A DNA stretch of 64,000 bases, from positions 8,665,738 through 8,729,737 of the forward strand of contig NC_035161.2 of the NCBI RefSeq assembly GCF_001659605.2, in the 5' to 3' direction. This document shows positions 43,797 through 56,848 of this stretch, one piece after another; position 1 is the first letter of the stretch; every line of letters begins with the position of its first letter. Origin of the DNA: Manihot esculenta. Its lineage: Eukaryota; Streptophyta; Magnoliopsida; Malpighiales; Euphorbiaceae. A program made the position numbers and the translations under genes. Below the pieces are notes generated by a model, which saw only the letters and a list, made by a program, of their open reading frames with translations, ran no database searches and was not told the DNA's origin.

Positions 43797-46700
43797 ACCT
43801 ACTACAATACGTCTACATCTACTGATTTTCTGCAGCAGCAACTATTTTAGACCTCAATCATTTGACCCTTCTTCTCCTATTGCGATTTTATTTTGGATAA
43901 ATAACTATTTGATTACCATTGTATAAAAAAATTTATTAATTAATTTTTTAAATTAAAAATATTTATAAAATTTTAAAAAATTTATTAATTACTCTTTCTA
44001 TTAATTTTATGTATTATTTATTTATAAAAATTTTAAAATATTTTAATATAAATAAACTGATTAATAGATATTTTTATAAAATTAATAGATTAATTAGTAA
44101 AAATTTTTAATAGTATTAACGATTAAAATTAATAAAATAATTAATTATTTATTTTTTAAAATTTTAAAAATAATTTAATGTATTTTTTAAAATGATGAAC
44201 CAATTAAAAGTTTTTATAATATAAAAATTAAATTTATAAAAAGGGTAGAGATTATTGTTATTATTTAATTTGTTCTACTTTAATAAAATAAATTAATATG
44301 TTTTAAATTTTTAACATGAAAAAAATATTTATTAAAATTTAATTTTAATTTAATTCGTTACATTTTATTTTTCTTGTATAATTTCATTTTTATACTTATT
44401 ACCATTTAATTATTTTTTTTTCATTGTTTTTGTTATGATTGATTAATAATAAATTTGAATAAAATATTATTTTGTGAATAAAAAATATAGAAATTTATAA
44501 TCTTGAGGAGAGCATTATATTCATAAGATTTTAGTATAATCTTACTAGAAAACTTAACTTGGACGTAATTTTTTTTATTAAATTAAACTGTAATTTTTTT
44601 ACAATATCTTTACCATTTTTTTATATTATTATTTGCCTCAAAGTCAATGGTAGGAAAAATTCAGAACGAAACTTTCTACCAAACATTCATTAATTAAGAA
44701 CAATTAGATATTTTTGAAAATATCATTTTAAATGATATTTTTAGAAGTAAAATAATATTTAGAGATAATTTATTATTTAGTCTACTTTAATAAAATTAAT
44801 TAATTTTTTTTATTAATAAAAGTATACTAAATATTTTTTAATTATTTAATTATTTACATTAATTATATAAATTAAATAGTTATTATTTTTAAATTACATA
44901 TGATATTGTAGTTGTGTAAGTTTAGGTGAAAAGAAAGACGTTCCTCCCCTTTTATTCATTTTTTTTGTTTATGACGTCTAACTGCCTCTTTATTACAGTG
45001 TTATTTTTTCCTATCATTTAAGTCTGTATATACAGGTGTGTTTGAGTCTCTCTCTATGTCAGACGACCATTTAATTATCTCGGCGCGCATGCGAATAGGG
45101 CTGTGAAATAACTGGATCAGCTTTTCTCCTTCACGTCACATCACTGGATTGGACTGTCTCGTGTTAGATTTAGGTCTGAGGTCTGCCCAGCCTATTTTCT
45201 CGACTGGATTAGGACATGCAATCTGACCTGACTCGCTTTAAGAAGGGCTTGGTAGGTTTTAGGTCTGTCTTTTTCATTTGAGTCTGACCTTATTCAAAAG
45301 GCCCGACGGTATATATATCAAATAATTATTATTGAAAAATTAAGGGATTACATTATTGTTGTTTTGAAATTATAAAAGTTTAAGAACTATATTTTAAAAT
45401 TATAAATACTAATTAAAAAAATCATTTTAATTATTTTACACATAATTAACAACTTACATGGATATTAAGATCAAATGGTTGATTATTTAAAATGAAATGG
45501 ATTAAATAGTAAATCTTTTAAAAAATACTATGTAATTCAAAACTTTAATATTTATTATATTAACTTACATTTAATATTAATATTTTATAATAATATTATT
45601 ATTAGGATTGATTGAAATTTTCTGTTTAACACTGAAACCAAAAAGAAAAAAATACACATAAAAAACTTAAAAAAGCAAATTACAAATTTAACATTGGAAA
45701 AAAAAATCTGTAACTTTATATTTATTTTAAAGAGGAAAAATGAGTGTTTTGAGGTTTTCATATTTTCTATTTATAGGTAAGGGAAAAATACGTTGAGGGT
45801 AATTTTTCTTTTGAAAAATGTGAAGCGTCATTATCAAGGACATCTTATCACTTCCAGTTAAATCAAGTTATCGATATATTTGTGAAAACTCACGTCAAAA
45901 ATATTCTTTCAATTGGATTTTCCTTAAAAAGAATAATTTATTTTTTATAGTTTAAAAAAAATTAATAATTTGATATCGAGAAAAATAAAATTTTATAGAA
46001 ATTTTGTGAATTTAGAAAAAATTTAGGTATAGAGAATGGCAATTCTCCTTTTATCTGTTTCCTTTTATCTGCTAATAGTGACGTATAACAAACTGTCTAT
46101 CATTGAGCCACCTGTCATTGCCATGTTGATTCGGACGTACGAAAATATCATATTCCTGCTGCATGCATAACGGTCTTTGATTCTCCACGGGTATCCATGC
46201 TGATGGATCCACCAGACGGATGGGTCGGTCTCCTTCTAAGTTCCGAGCTGGGCTGGAAGATAAGATTAAAATTGAGGCCAATGAGGATCTGCTTGATGAG
46301 CCGTACGGGCTGGACGGACCTGATTGAGAGATTTAGATAGAGTCCGGTCTCAAGGCTGAGTGGACCGGATTAGGTCCATGCGGGAGACTTGAAAACCTCC
46401 AAATAATGGGTTATTATCATGGGCATGACTCCAGACCGGGTGAAGAAATCCAGCAGTTATAAAAAATAATTATATGTAATTTTAAAATAATAATTATATG
46501 AACTTTCACAAAGGAGTAAATAATTAATGATATGAAATAATATAAAACATTCAGTTTATCTTTAATAATAGAAAAATTAAGAAATTAATTTTACTAAATA
46601 CATCATTAAATAAAGGTCAATTAACTGAAAAATACTTTATATTTACATCATCATACATTTTACTTTAAATGAATAAATTAGTTGAGTGTAATTTTGCTAA

Positions 46701-47026
46701 ATTTTCAAAATCAAAATTAAAAATAAATAAACGTTAACTTTATTTTATAATTATAATCATAAATATTTTATAATAAATATGTTATTTAATTCAGAATAAT
46801 AACATATAAAAGAAAGAGTGAGAAATAGCAGCATATTATTTTATAGCTTAGCTTATACTTGGCAAAATATTAATGTAAAAAAAAAAAGAGAAAAAAGAAG
46901 AAGGAAACCTTCACTTATTTTTTCATTCTCTTGCTTGAATAAAAGAAAATTAAAAAATGAAAATAATTTTATTTTTTGAAAAGCTAAAAATATGAAAAGA
47001 AAAGAAAATATTACAATTTTATTTGA
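43797..47026. repeat. About 3.2-kb direct duplication, copy 1
   Basis: It starts ACCTACTACAATACGTCTAC and matches copy 2 starting near 47027 through long shared blocks, for example 'cattatattcataagatttt' (44513 and 47765) and 'gacatgcaatctga' (45211 and 48448). The two copies have an offset of about 3.23-3.25 kb. It contains Tat-type LTR fragments at about 44930-45315 and 46020-46455; the latter has no counterpart at the same place in copy 2. No gene. Confidence 0.8.
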
Positions 47027-49555
47027 CCTACTACAATACATCTACGTCTACTGATTTTCAGCAGCAGCAACTATTTTAGACCTCAATCATTTGACCCTTC
47101 TTCTCCTATTACAATTTTATTTTGAATATAAAAAAATTATTAATTATTTTTTAAATTAAAAATTAAAATATTTATAATATTTTAAAAAACTTATTAATTA
47201 ATCTTATCATTAATTTTATCTATTATTTATAAAAATTTTAAAATATTCTAATAAAAAAATAATTACTAGATATTTTTATAAAATTAATTAATAAAATTTT
47301 TATATTATAAAAATTAAATAGTATTAATATTTAACAGTTAAAATTAATAAAATAATTATTTATTTATTTTTTAAAATTTTAAGAATAATTTAATATATTT
47401 TTTAAAATTAATAAACCAATTAAAAATTTTTTATAATATAGAAATTAAATAATAAAATTTTCTCCCTCTTATTTATAATTTTATTTATAAAATAGGGTAG
47501 AGATTATTGTTATTATTTAATTTGTTCTACTTTAATAAAATAAATTATATGTTTTAAATTTTTAACATGAAAAACAAATATTTATTAAAATTTAATTTTA
47601 ATTTAATTTGTTACATTTTGTTTTTCTTGTATAATTTTATTTTTATACTTATTACCATTTAATTATTTTTTTCATTTTTTTTATTATGATTGATTAATAA
47701 TAAATTTGAATAAAAATATTATTTTGTGAATAGAAAATATAGAAATTTATAATCTTGAGGAGAGCATTATATTCATAAGATTTTAATATAATCTTACTAG
47801 AAAACTTAACTTGGACTTAAATTTTTTTTTAATTAAATTAAACTGTAATTTTTTTTTTTTGCAATATCTTTACTATTTTTTTATATTATTTATTTGCCTC
47901 AAAGTCAATGGTAGGAAAAATTCAGAACCAAACTTTCTACCAAACATTCATTTAAGAACAATTAAATATTTTTGAAAATATCATTTTAAATGATATTTTT
48001 AGAAGTGAAATAATATTTAGAGATAACTTATTATTTAATCTATATAGTTTAATAAAATTAATTAATTAATTTTTTTATTAATAATAATATATTAAATATT
48101 TTTTTATTATTTAAAATCATTAATTATTTAGTCATTTACATTAATCATATCCTAAATTTAGATGGAGAGAAAGACGTACCTCCCCTTTATTCATTTTTCC
48201 TGCTTGTGACGTCTAACTATCTCTCTATTATAGTGTCATCTGTTCTTATCATTTAAGTTTGTATGTACAAGTGTGTCAGAGTCAATCTCTATGCCAGACG
48301 GCCATTTAATTATCCCGACGTGTATGTGTGTAGGGCTGCAAAATTACTGGATTGATTTTTCTCTTTTACATCATATCATCAGACTGGACTGTTTCCTATT
48401 GGATTCGGGTCTAAAGTCTGCCTAGCCTGATTTCTCGATTGTGTTAGGACATGCAATCTGAGTTGACTTACTTCGAGAAGGGCTTAATAGGCTCTAGATC
48501 TGCCTTTGAGCCTGAACTTATTCAGAAGGCCCACAGTACATATATTAAATAATTATTATTGAAAATTTAAGGGATTACATGATTGTTATTTTGAAATTAT
48601 AAAAATTTAAGAACTATATTTTAAAATTATAATTACTAATTAAAAAAATCATTTTAATTATTTTACACATAATTAACAACTGACATGGATATTAAGATCA
48701 AATGGTTGATTATTTGAAATAAAATGGATTAAATGGTAAATTTCTTAAAAAAAAATACTATGTAGTTCAAAACTTTAATATTTATTATATTAGCTTACAT
48801 AATATTAATATTTTATAATAATATTATTATTAGGATTGATTGAAATTTTCTGTTTAACACTGAAACCAAAAAGAAAAAATACACATAAAAAATTTTAAAA
48901 AGCAAATTACAAATTTAACACAGAAAAAAAAATCTCTAACTTTATATTTATTTTGAAATGGAAAAATGAGTGTTTGGAGGTTCTCATATTTCCTTTTTAT
49001 AGGCAAGTGAAAAATACGTTGAGAGTAGTTTTTTTTTTTTTGAAAAATATTAATTGAAGTGTTATTATCAAAAACATCCTATCACTTCCGGTTAAATCAA
49101 GTTATCGACATGTTTGTAAAAACTCACGTAAAAAATACTTTTTCAATGGAATTCTTCTTAAAAGAATAATTTAATTCTTATAATTTTAAAATATAATTAT
49201 TTGATTTTTATAATTTTAAAAAAATAATTATATGTAATTTTAAAATAATAATTATTTTATTCATATAATTTTAAAATAATAATTATTTAATTTATATAAT
49301 TAATAAAAAGACTAAATAATTAATATATAAAACAAGATGAAGCATTCTGTTTGTATTAAATAATTGAAGAATTGAGAAATTAATTTTACTAAATACATCA
49401 TTAAATAAAGGCCAATTAACTGAAAATATCTTATATTTACATCATACGTACATTTTACTTTAAATGAATAAATTAATTGAATATAATTTTAATAAATTTT
49501 TAAAATTAAAATTAAAATTAAAAATAAGCAAATGTTACTATATAGTTTAATGTTT
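47027..49555. repeat. About 3.2-kb direct duplication, copy 2
   Basis: It is colinear with copy 1 from the ACCTACTACAATAC word to the 'catcattaaataaagg' block (46601 and 49399). It is shorter because it lacks the third LTR fragment. The Tat-type LTR fragment lies at about 48165-48545. The right end runs into the LTR of the second Tat element at about 49556. No gene. Confidence 0.8.
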
Positions 49556-50096
49556 TGAGATTTAGAAAAAATAGAGTTTATAAGAGTGTGTCTAAGTTTA
49601 GTCTGAGAGATCATGTATTCTCCTTTATTTCTTTTTTTCTTTTATTCTCTAGTGACATATAACCGTCATCCTGTTATAGTGTCACATGTTTCTGTCACGT
49701 AGTTCCGCACGTACGGACCTACCTGTTAGCTCATACTCATCAAGCGGCCATTAATCCTCCTTCGGCGTGCATACTGGTATGGCCGAGGAGTAGTCAGACC
49801 TGTTCTCCTACTCTCCGTCACATCACTGGTGCTAGACTCTCTTCTAAGAGATTCAGGCCTTGGATCAATTCGGCCTGCTTCAATCACAAGCTGGGTGGCA
49901 CACTGATAGTTTGGCCTGCTTGGTGGGTTCTACTAAGCCTCTTTCCCTTCTCATGGGCCTGACTTTAGTCTGGATACCAGAAGCCCGGTGGTCATCAAGT
50001 GTCTCTTTACCTCCTCAGTAGTTATTCCATGATTAGTGAGGGGTAAATCCCTAAGTCTTCATTTATGACCGCACGAACCTAGGGAGGCTTCTGTCA
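49556..50096 (-). repeat. Element I (second Tat element) LTR, minus orientation
   Basis: The minus strand begins TGACAGAAGCC at 50096 and shares with the element H LTR the block around 'ccatgattaatgagggg' (plus 50029-50050) and 'gacggttatatgtcactagagaataaaag' in two halves (about 49650-49680). It is the 3' LTR if the accessory gene lies antisense as in element H. The left boundary is approximate. Confidence 0.65.
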
Positions 50097-51111
50097 AAAA
50101 CGTCCATTCCCTACCTTTACTCTTTTCAAATTCAAATCCTCCATTTTTCTCTAGATTCTTCTTCTTACTCTGTTTTCTATACTCCATCTTTCTCACCTTC
50201 TGCAAAATTTCTTCGAGGTATGTCTTTTGCTTCCTAATGGCTTCCTCTAGAATCTCCAACGTCGTAAATATGAGGTCCACCATCACTTCTGCCTCCCTTA
50301 ACAATTTCTTTTCTCGTGATTACCTAGAAACCTCCATCTACAGCATTAGGGCTCCCCACCGCAACGAGAAGATCATTGTTCCCGTTCCACCGTCATCGGG
50401 TTTGGTGGACCCCAGCGAGATCGCAACTTGGTCTTCTATGTCAAGCAATGCGATTTTGGTTTGACCTTTCCCTTTTCTCCCTTCTTCATCGAGGTTTTTC
50501 GTTACTTTGGAGTGACTTCTGGTATGCTTACACTAAATTTCATCCTTTTTATGTGTTCCTTCAAATTGATTAGCCTGTGCTGGGGTTTTGCTCCTTTTGC
50601 TATTTTATTTTCTACCTTTTTTCGCTTAGTTCAGGCTAGCCAGAATTTCTATTACTTTGCTCCCCAAGGAGGGTTGTCTATCTTCTCGGGGTACAAAGAT
50701 TCGATTAAGGGCTGGATTGAAGGCTTCGTGGTGGTATAGCTGAAGGAAGGCTCTAGAATAACCTAGGATGTCAATCTCTCTTGGAGGGAGGTTCCCCAGG
50801 GTTGTAACGACCTTCTTCGGCTGCTTCTGGTAGACCAAATCTGCATTCTCCAACTGACCTCTGTCTCAAGGAAGTATGATGTCGAGAAGTGTATGTTCGT
50901 ATCCAGTCTTTAAGACTGTCAAGAATCTGGTATTCGTTTATTGTTGCCTTGTCTTTTTCTTGTGTCTTTTGCCTTTTCCTTGTGTTTGTTTTTAACTTTG
51001 GTTGTTTTTGTTTTTTCAACTTCTTCTGTGACTGTGGAAAAGATCAAGCCTCCCAAGAATTTCACTATGTCCCGGGAGAACATGAAGGCCACCCTGGAGG
51101 CCTTCAGGGCT

Positions 51112-51134
51112 GGTCGATCAATGGCGGACGTGAC
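51112..51134. repeat. 23-bp flanking duplication of LTR P, left copy
   Basis: The segment begins GGTCGATCAA and ends GACGTGAC; it is repeated exactly at 53455-53477. Its last two bases (AC) are shared with the LTR sequence, a possible microhomology join. Confidence 0.9.
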
Positions 51135-53454
51135 CCGGCTAGACTCCGGTATCGGAATTCCTTCCGTCCGGTGGAATCTCGGATGTCGGAAGTCTCTAGT
51201 AGGGTAGAAACATGTTTTCATAAAATGTTTTAAGGTATTTCATGGTTTTAAGTATAAAAATTTAATGAGTTTTTGCATGAAAAGTCTTTGGAGGAAAACC
51301 CAGGTTCGGCCGCCGAAAGTCAAGTTCGGCCGCCGAACATGCATGCGTTTTGGAGGCACGTTAGGCCCCCGAAAGCATGAGTGAGGGAAGTCCAGGTTCG
51401 GCCGCCGAAACCCAAGTTCGGCAGCCGAACATGGCATGCATGCGGAGGCACTTTCGGCCCCCGAACGTGGCCTGGCCAACCACCTATAAAAGGGTCCCTT
51501 AGGTCCGCACGGGCGAGCTTTTTCTCCCCCGTTGACGGCCAAGGTGAGTCTCCGCCACCCCTCCCTCGATCTTGAGTGTTTTCCTTAGATCTTCCATGAT
51601 TTTCACGGGTTTTAACTTCTGTTTTGAAGATCTGTGAGTAAAGAGCAAGTTTTGGGTACTTGGAGGTTCAAAGAGCTCAATCTCTCCATCTCCAAGCTAG
51701 GATCGCCTTTCCTCTCGTTTCTTCAAGAGGTAAGCTCGGATCCACCCTTGTTATGTGTTTTAAACAAGCATTAAGTTGTTTTATGAGTAGAGATGCATGT
51801 TTAGGCTTGTGATGAGTTTATGGGTTTTGATGTTTTGATGAACAATGTATGTTGATTTTGTGTGTTTGAAGTGTTGTAGTTGGGGTATTTGCTAGTTTGA
51901 GACCCCTAGGTGTAATGTATGGTATGTATGCATGTTTTAGAACAAGTTTATGCATGATTGGTGAGTTTGGAGGCAAAAATGCACAAAGGAGCCAAGTTTC
52001 TGCCCTTTGGCAGAAACCAGGTTCGGCAGCCGAAGGCACTTTCGGCCGCCGAACATGGCTGGTGAGGCAGGCCTTTCGGCTGCCGAAGTTGCCCCCGAAA
52101 GGAGACTTTCGTCTCTGTCTGGCACTTTCGGCCGCCGAAGGTGCCGCCGAACATGCATGAGTTTCGCCTCTGTCTGGGAGTTTCGGCCGCCGAAGGTGCC
52201 GCCGAACCTGCCTGACTTTCGGCTCTGGAGGGACTTTCGGCCGCCGAACCTGCCGCCGAAAGTGCCCTGTTCAGCCATTTCTTGCATGTTTTTCTATGAT
52301 TGTTCATGATGTCCTAGGGGGTTTTTTGGGGAGTATATTAGAGTTATGTTTATGTATGTTTGGTCCCTCATTGGAGTCCACCTGTGTAGGTTCGGACCCG
52401 AGGAACCGAGGACCCCAGCAGTGAGCCAGCTGCTACAGAGTTTGTAAGAGCTAGCCAGAGGTGAGTGGAATAAACCTTAAGTTTTAAATTAAATGAAATG
52501 TAAATTTTGAGCATGATCCATGCATCATGAATGCCATGAGATATAGTAGGTTGTTTGCATTAGTATTCACGAATATGTTGCATTGCATTTATGATGTTGA
52601 TGTGGATTGGTCATTGGATGATCCTTTAGTCCTCATATGATATGATGATGTTATGGCATGATATGGTATGGAAGTCCAGGTTGTACCCATTCTACGTCCC
52701 TGGCACGATGTAAGAGAAAGTCCAGGTTGTACCCATTCTACGTCCCTGGCACAGTTGGACTGTATGATATGTTATGTTAAGGGAAAGACCGATTGTACCC
52801 ATTCTACGTCCCGGCACAGTTGGACTATGTAGAGGACTATTGGTGACAATACCATCCGAGATGTGACTAGTTGTGATGTGTTGCATTACATAATGGCATG
52901 AAATTTTAATATATGATTTCACTATTCTGCTCACTGGGCTTTGTAGCTCACCCCTCTCCCCTAACCCCAGATGTGCAGGTACAGGGTAGACCAGGAGGTT
53001 AGCCAGAGTTTTGAAGTATGTTTATGTAATAGTTAGATTGTGGACATGACAATTGTACTATGATGTAATGTAAGAGATTTCAGTATGATATGTAATGAGG
53101 TATATTGAGATTATAGATGTGCTTGACCCTATGAGTATTGTTATCCCTTTTGATACATGATCTATAGAAATGTTTTATAATGTTCATGAAAGCCAACTCA
53201 TCTCATGTTGTATCGCCCGTTGGGGCATTGATGAGATCCCACAGAGGGATCATGATTATGATCAGGACTTTGTACATGTATGTTCAGGTTGAGTTGGTTG
53301 TTGAAGGAAAAGTTTAAATTTTTATGTATGATTGTTGATCATGTATGGGATTATACAGGTTTACAGGTTCATGTCAGGCTTGCTACGGGTCCCGGCGGCC
53401 TTAAGCCGATCTAGATCCTAGCGCCGGTAGCGGTCCGATTTTCGGGTCGTTACA
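51133..53454 (+). mobile_element. LTR P: solo LTR of the element A/B family lacking its first bases
   Basis: The sequence matches family LTRs from ACCCGGCTAGACTCC to the TTACA terminus, including the TATA block (near 51484), GCC-motif clusters (about 51305-51425 and 52020-52260) and the variable repeat (about 52675-52830). The normal head TGTAAT is missing. It is flanked by a 23-bp rather than a 5-bp duplication. It interrupts the accessory gene. Confidence 0.9.
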
Positions 53455-53477
53455 GGTCGATCAATGGCGGACGTGAC
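53455..53477. repeat. 23-bp flanking duplication of LTR P, right copy
   Basis: Exact repeat of 51112-51134, continuing directly into the accessory gene frame. Confidence 0.9.
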
Positions 53478-55058
53478 TCGGGAGGTGTTTCATGCCGTCT
53501 CTCCCACTGTGGCAGGTCGGACTGCTGCCTCTGCCCTTGCTTCTTCCCGAGCACTGGTGCTCACGTCCAAGGGTTCTCTTTCTGCAGCCTCTCGGCTTCC
53601 GTTTAAGGGAAAGCTTCGGGCTCTTCTAAGTCTTCGACGACTCTGAGGCCCAAATCGACCTCCACTCTGGATTCTAAGGAGCCTATTACCATTAACGAGT
53701 GCACGGAGAATGGCTCCAAAGGGAGGGCCCAGGTTGCTCCTTCTACAGCTCAATCTTAGAAGGCTGTTGGCGCCATTGTAATTGGTGTTGTCACTAGCAA
53801 GCAAGCCCAGGCTTCCAAGGTCACCCAGGCCGTTAAGAGGGCATGGGTGGCAGGGCCTCTAAAAGCTGTTCTTCCCCCTCCTGCCGATAAGGGGAAGCAG
53901 GCTGTAGGGCAGTTGTCTTCAGCCCCTGACAATGATCTCCTTAATGCTGTTGAGGTGACTCCTGGGTCCGCGACAGCCATTGTGGCCGAGATGCTATGCA
54001 AGAGGATGTTTGGAGGGGTCTCTGATGTCTCTGATCTGCGCTTCCTTACTCTCGCCAGTCATCTGGCCTACTTCACCAAGCAACAGGTGGCCTTCCACTC
54101 GTGGTCCTGGGAGGACCTAGGGGAAAATCTTCGAGAGATGCTCCTCATGGTGAGTTGTCTTAATTTCCTTAGGCATGTTTCATTTTCCCTTGTTTTCTCA
54201 TTCTTTGATTGTCATCTCTTTTTCTACTAGACACTAGGCATTTTTATGGAGATCGACGCTCGGGATCAATTCCTCCAGAGCTCGATGGACCAACTTATTG
54301 ATGAAGCCCGCCATGAGTAGAACATCGTGGTCACAGGTGAGGCTTACAGACATATACTCGACCTCAAAAATTAACTCAAGGACCTCATCAAGCACCTGGG
54401 GGAGATGCAGGAGGAGGTCGGTAGGGCTTCCGAGCGAGCCTCTATGGCAGAGTCTCGACGGGATGAGACTTTAGCGTAGTTGTCTTCCTTAGAGGAGTTC
54501 TGCCATCAACGGAATGAGGCCCGGGCTCAGTGTGACGAAGCTAGGGCTCAGCGCGATAAGGGTTTGGCTCGTGCTACTGTCCTTCAATAGGAGCTCAACA
54601 AGCATGCCGAGGATTTGAAAGGCATGGCCTTGGCAGCAGAGGAGTCTCAGCTTCAGCAACAACAACTCCACCAAGAGGTCACTGCTTTGGAGAAGAGGTG
54701 TTCTGCCCTGCTGAGGGATGCCCGGTCTGCAGAAGATAGGGTCCAGCTGGCCTATGAGGAGCGCCTCCAAGAATACAAAGACTCTGTTGAACTGAAGGCC
54801 AAGATTCAGCAAGCCTGTGAAGTGCACCTTGAAGAGTATAAGGCCTTTGATGAGATGAAAGAGAAAATATATAACGAAGCCTTCTGCATGTTCGCTTCCG
54901 GGTATAATCAAGGCATGAAGGCAACTAGAGATGCTGCCTCCACTTCGTTAGTGGCCCTTCGAGCTCCCAAAGTCGACTCCGATGGCGAGGAGATATGCTA
55001 TGGAGAGGACAACAATCCTTTGCCTAGGAGAGCTCCTCTCTTGTCAGCTGGGCCTTAG

Positions 55059-55851
55059 AGGGAAGATACCATAGATAAGCCCCTGAATGAACTTGTTAGT
55101 TCGGGCTCCTCTTCCCTTATTGTATCTGTAACTCATTCAAATAAATAAATAAAGATATTTCTTCTGTGTATTTGCCTTTGTGTTTATTTATTGTATTCTT
55201 CTTCCTGTTTTTGGCTTAGAATTTTGATGTATGATGACCTGTAAATGTTTAATAATAAGGGTATTTCATCTCAGTGTATGTTCATTTGTACTTAGATTAT
55301 TTTTTGAGCGTATTTCTTTCTTTATTCCATTGAGCTAGTCAGTCCTTTAGGACTTAGTTTAATTTACGTTGTAATTACTTAACTCGTCTTCGCTTTCAAG
55401 CCTGCGAGCTTCTTCTAACTTATGTTAGAATGAAGTGCCTTAAGTTCTGTGCTTAGCTGATAAATCTCAACTTGCTTATTCAACGGACCAAAATATCTGT
55501 GTAATTTTGATCAAGTGGGTAGATCCGAGCTTCGAGTTCGGAGTTTTGTTATGTATTCAACGTGTAAGTCTTTCCCCATTTTTATGGGAGTACTTAGGTT
55601 ATTTCTCTATGACCTTTTTAGTGCTACGAACTCGGATGCGTTGTACTTAGTTTATTTTCACACATTTATGTGACGAACTCGTTTATGCTTGGGGAGGAAT
55701 GATCATTTTTGCATATAAGCTTTTCTGCATGTGGTGGTCTTTTGGACCCGTCCGGGTTGCGAGCTTGGACGCTTTATACTTGGGGTTTTTTTGTGAGTTT
55801 TTTACATGTGAGTCTGTCTACGTTGCGAGCTCAATCGTTTTATACTAAGCC
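55059..55851. other. Element I non-coding part downstream of the accessory gene
   Basis: It contains AATAAA-rich sequence (55139-55155) suitable for polyadenylation of the accessory transcript. After about 55380 it has irregular repeats of words such as GCGAGCTC, GACGAACTCG and TACTTAG that correspond, inverted, to the 80-bp minisatellite of element H. No gene. It is cut at 55852 by LTR J. Confidence 0.6.
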
Positions 55852-56453
55852 TGTAATACCCGGCTAGACCCCGGCATCGAAATTTCTACCTTCCGGCGAA
55901 ATCTCCGTTGGAATCCGGAATTCTCGGATGTCGGAGCCTTCTAGAAGGGTAAAATAAAGGTTTTCTAAAATATTTTTATATGTTTTTATGGTTTTAATGA
56001 AGAAAGAAATTGAGTTTTAAAAGAAAAGACCAAGGAGGGAAAAGCCAGGTTCGGCCGCCGAATGAATATTGGACTCTTGCGGGAGCACCTTTGGCCCCCG
56101 AAGGTGGTTTGGCCAGCCACCTATAAAAGGCCCCTTGTCGAAAAATGAGCGAGTTTTCTCTCTCTATTTTCAGGCATAGGTGAGATTTTGCCCTCCCATG
56201 GTTGATTTTATGTTTTCCTTTGATTCCTTCAAGTTTTTAATGAGTTTTACCTTGTTTTGAAGATTTTTGAGTTAAGATCAAAGTTTTGAAGCTTGGAGAC
56301 CCCTGGAGTTCGATTTCTCCCAATCTCCAAGTTTGGATCACCTCTCCTCTCGATCTTCAAGAGGTACGCGTGGATCCTCACATTCTTTTATGTTTTAAGT
56401 AAGTTTTAAGAAGGGGTTGAGGGTTTTGATGCATGTTTAGAGTAGATCTAAAA
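55852..56453 (+). mobile_element. LTR J: first about 600 bp of a diverged family LTR
   Basis: The head is TGTAATACCCGGCTAGACC with the extra duplicated stretch typical of the element A/E subfamily. A TATA block (acctataaaagg) lies near 56120. It is cut at 56454 by LTR K. Confidence 0.85.
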
Positions 56454-56848
56454 TGTAATACCCGGCTAGACTCCGGTATCGAAATTCCTACCGTCCGGTG
56501 GAATCTCGGGTGTCGGAGACTTCTAGAATGGTAAAACCATGTTTTTATAAAATGTTTTAATGCATTTTATGTTTTTAAGCAAGAAAGAAAATGAGTTTTT
56601 GCATGAAAATGGAATTGGAGGAAAACTCGGGTTCGGCCGCCGAACATGCATGTGCTTCGGGAGTGCTTTAGGCCCCCGAAGGCGTAAGTGAGGGAAGTCC
56701 AGGTTCGGCCGCCGAACCTTATGTTCGGCCGCCGAACATGGCATGCATGCGGAGGCACATTAGGCCCCCGAAAGTGGCCTGGCCAGCCACCTATAAAAGG
56801 GTCCCCATGTCCGAACGGGTGAGCTTTTTCTCCCCATCTTTGTAGTTG
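56454..56848 (+). mobile_element. LTR K: first about 395 bp of a family LTR
   Basis: It starts TGTAATACCCGGCTAGACTC and contains three TTCGGCCGCCGAA motifs and a TATA block (ctataaaaggg near 56792). It ends around 56848, where sequence switches to a reverse LTR (L) through a doubled 'agttgggagagattt'. Confidence 0.82.

Larger units (their letters stand above)
50237..55058 (+). pseudogene. Accessory coiled-coil gene of element I, interrupted by LTR P
   Basis: This is the homologue of the antisense gene in element H and again lies opposite to its element. The N-terminus (50237-50735) has IYSIRAPHRNEKIIVPVPP, LTFPFSPFFIEVFRYFG and YYFAPQGGLSIFSGYKDSI. The middle has MSRENMKATLEAFRAGRSMA (about 51068-51126), resuming after the LTR at 53455 with VTREVFHAVSP, then FLTLASHLAYFTKQQ (about 54030-54090). 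A probable intron runs from gtgagt at 54150 to ctag near 54231. The C-terminal coiled coil (54615-55058) has QLQQQQLHQEVTALEKRCSA, KIYNEAFCMFASGYNQGMK and APKVDSDGEEI. There are extra stops near 50738 and 54318. No function is known; the coiled coil suggests oligomerisation. Confidence 0.75.

Noticed and set aside
46072..46281. 69-codon minus-strand frame in the Tat-type LTR fragment
   Set aside because: Lies within LTR-like repeat sequence, no homologue recognised and not conserved in the sister fragments.
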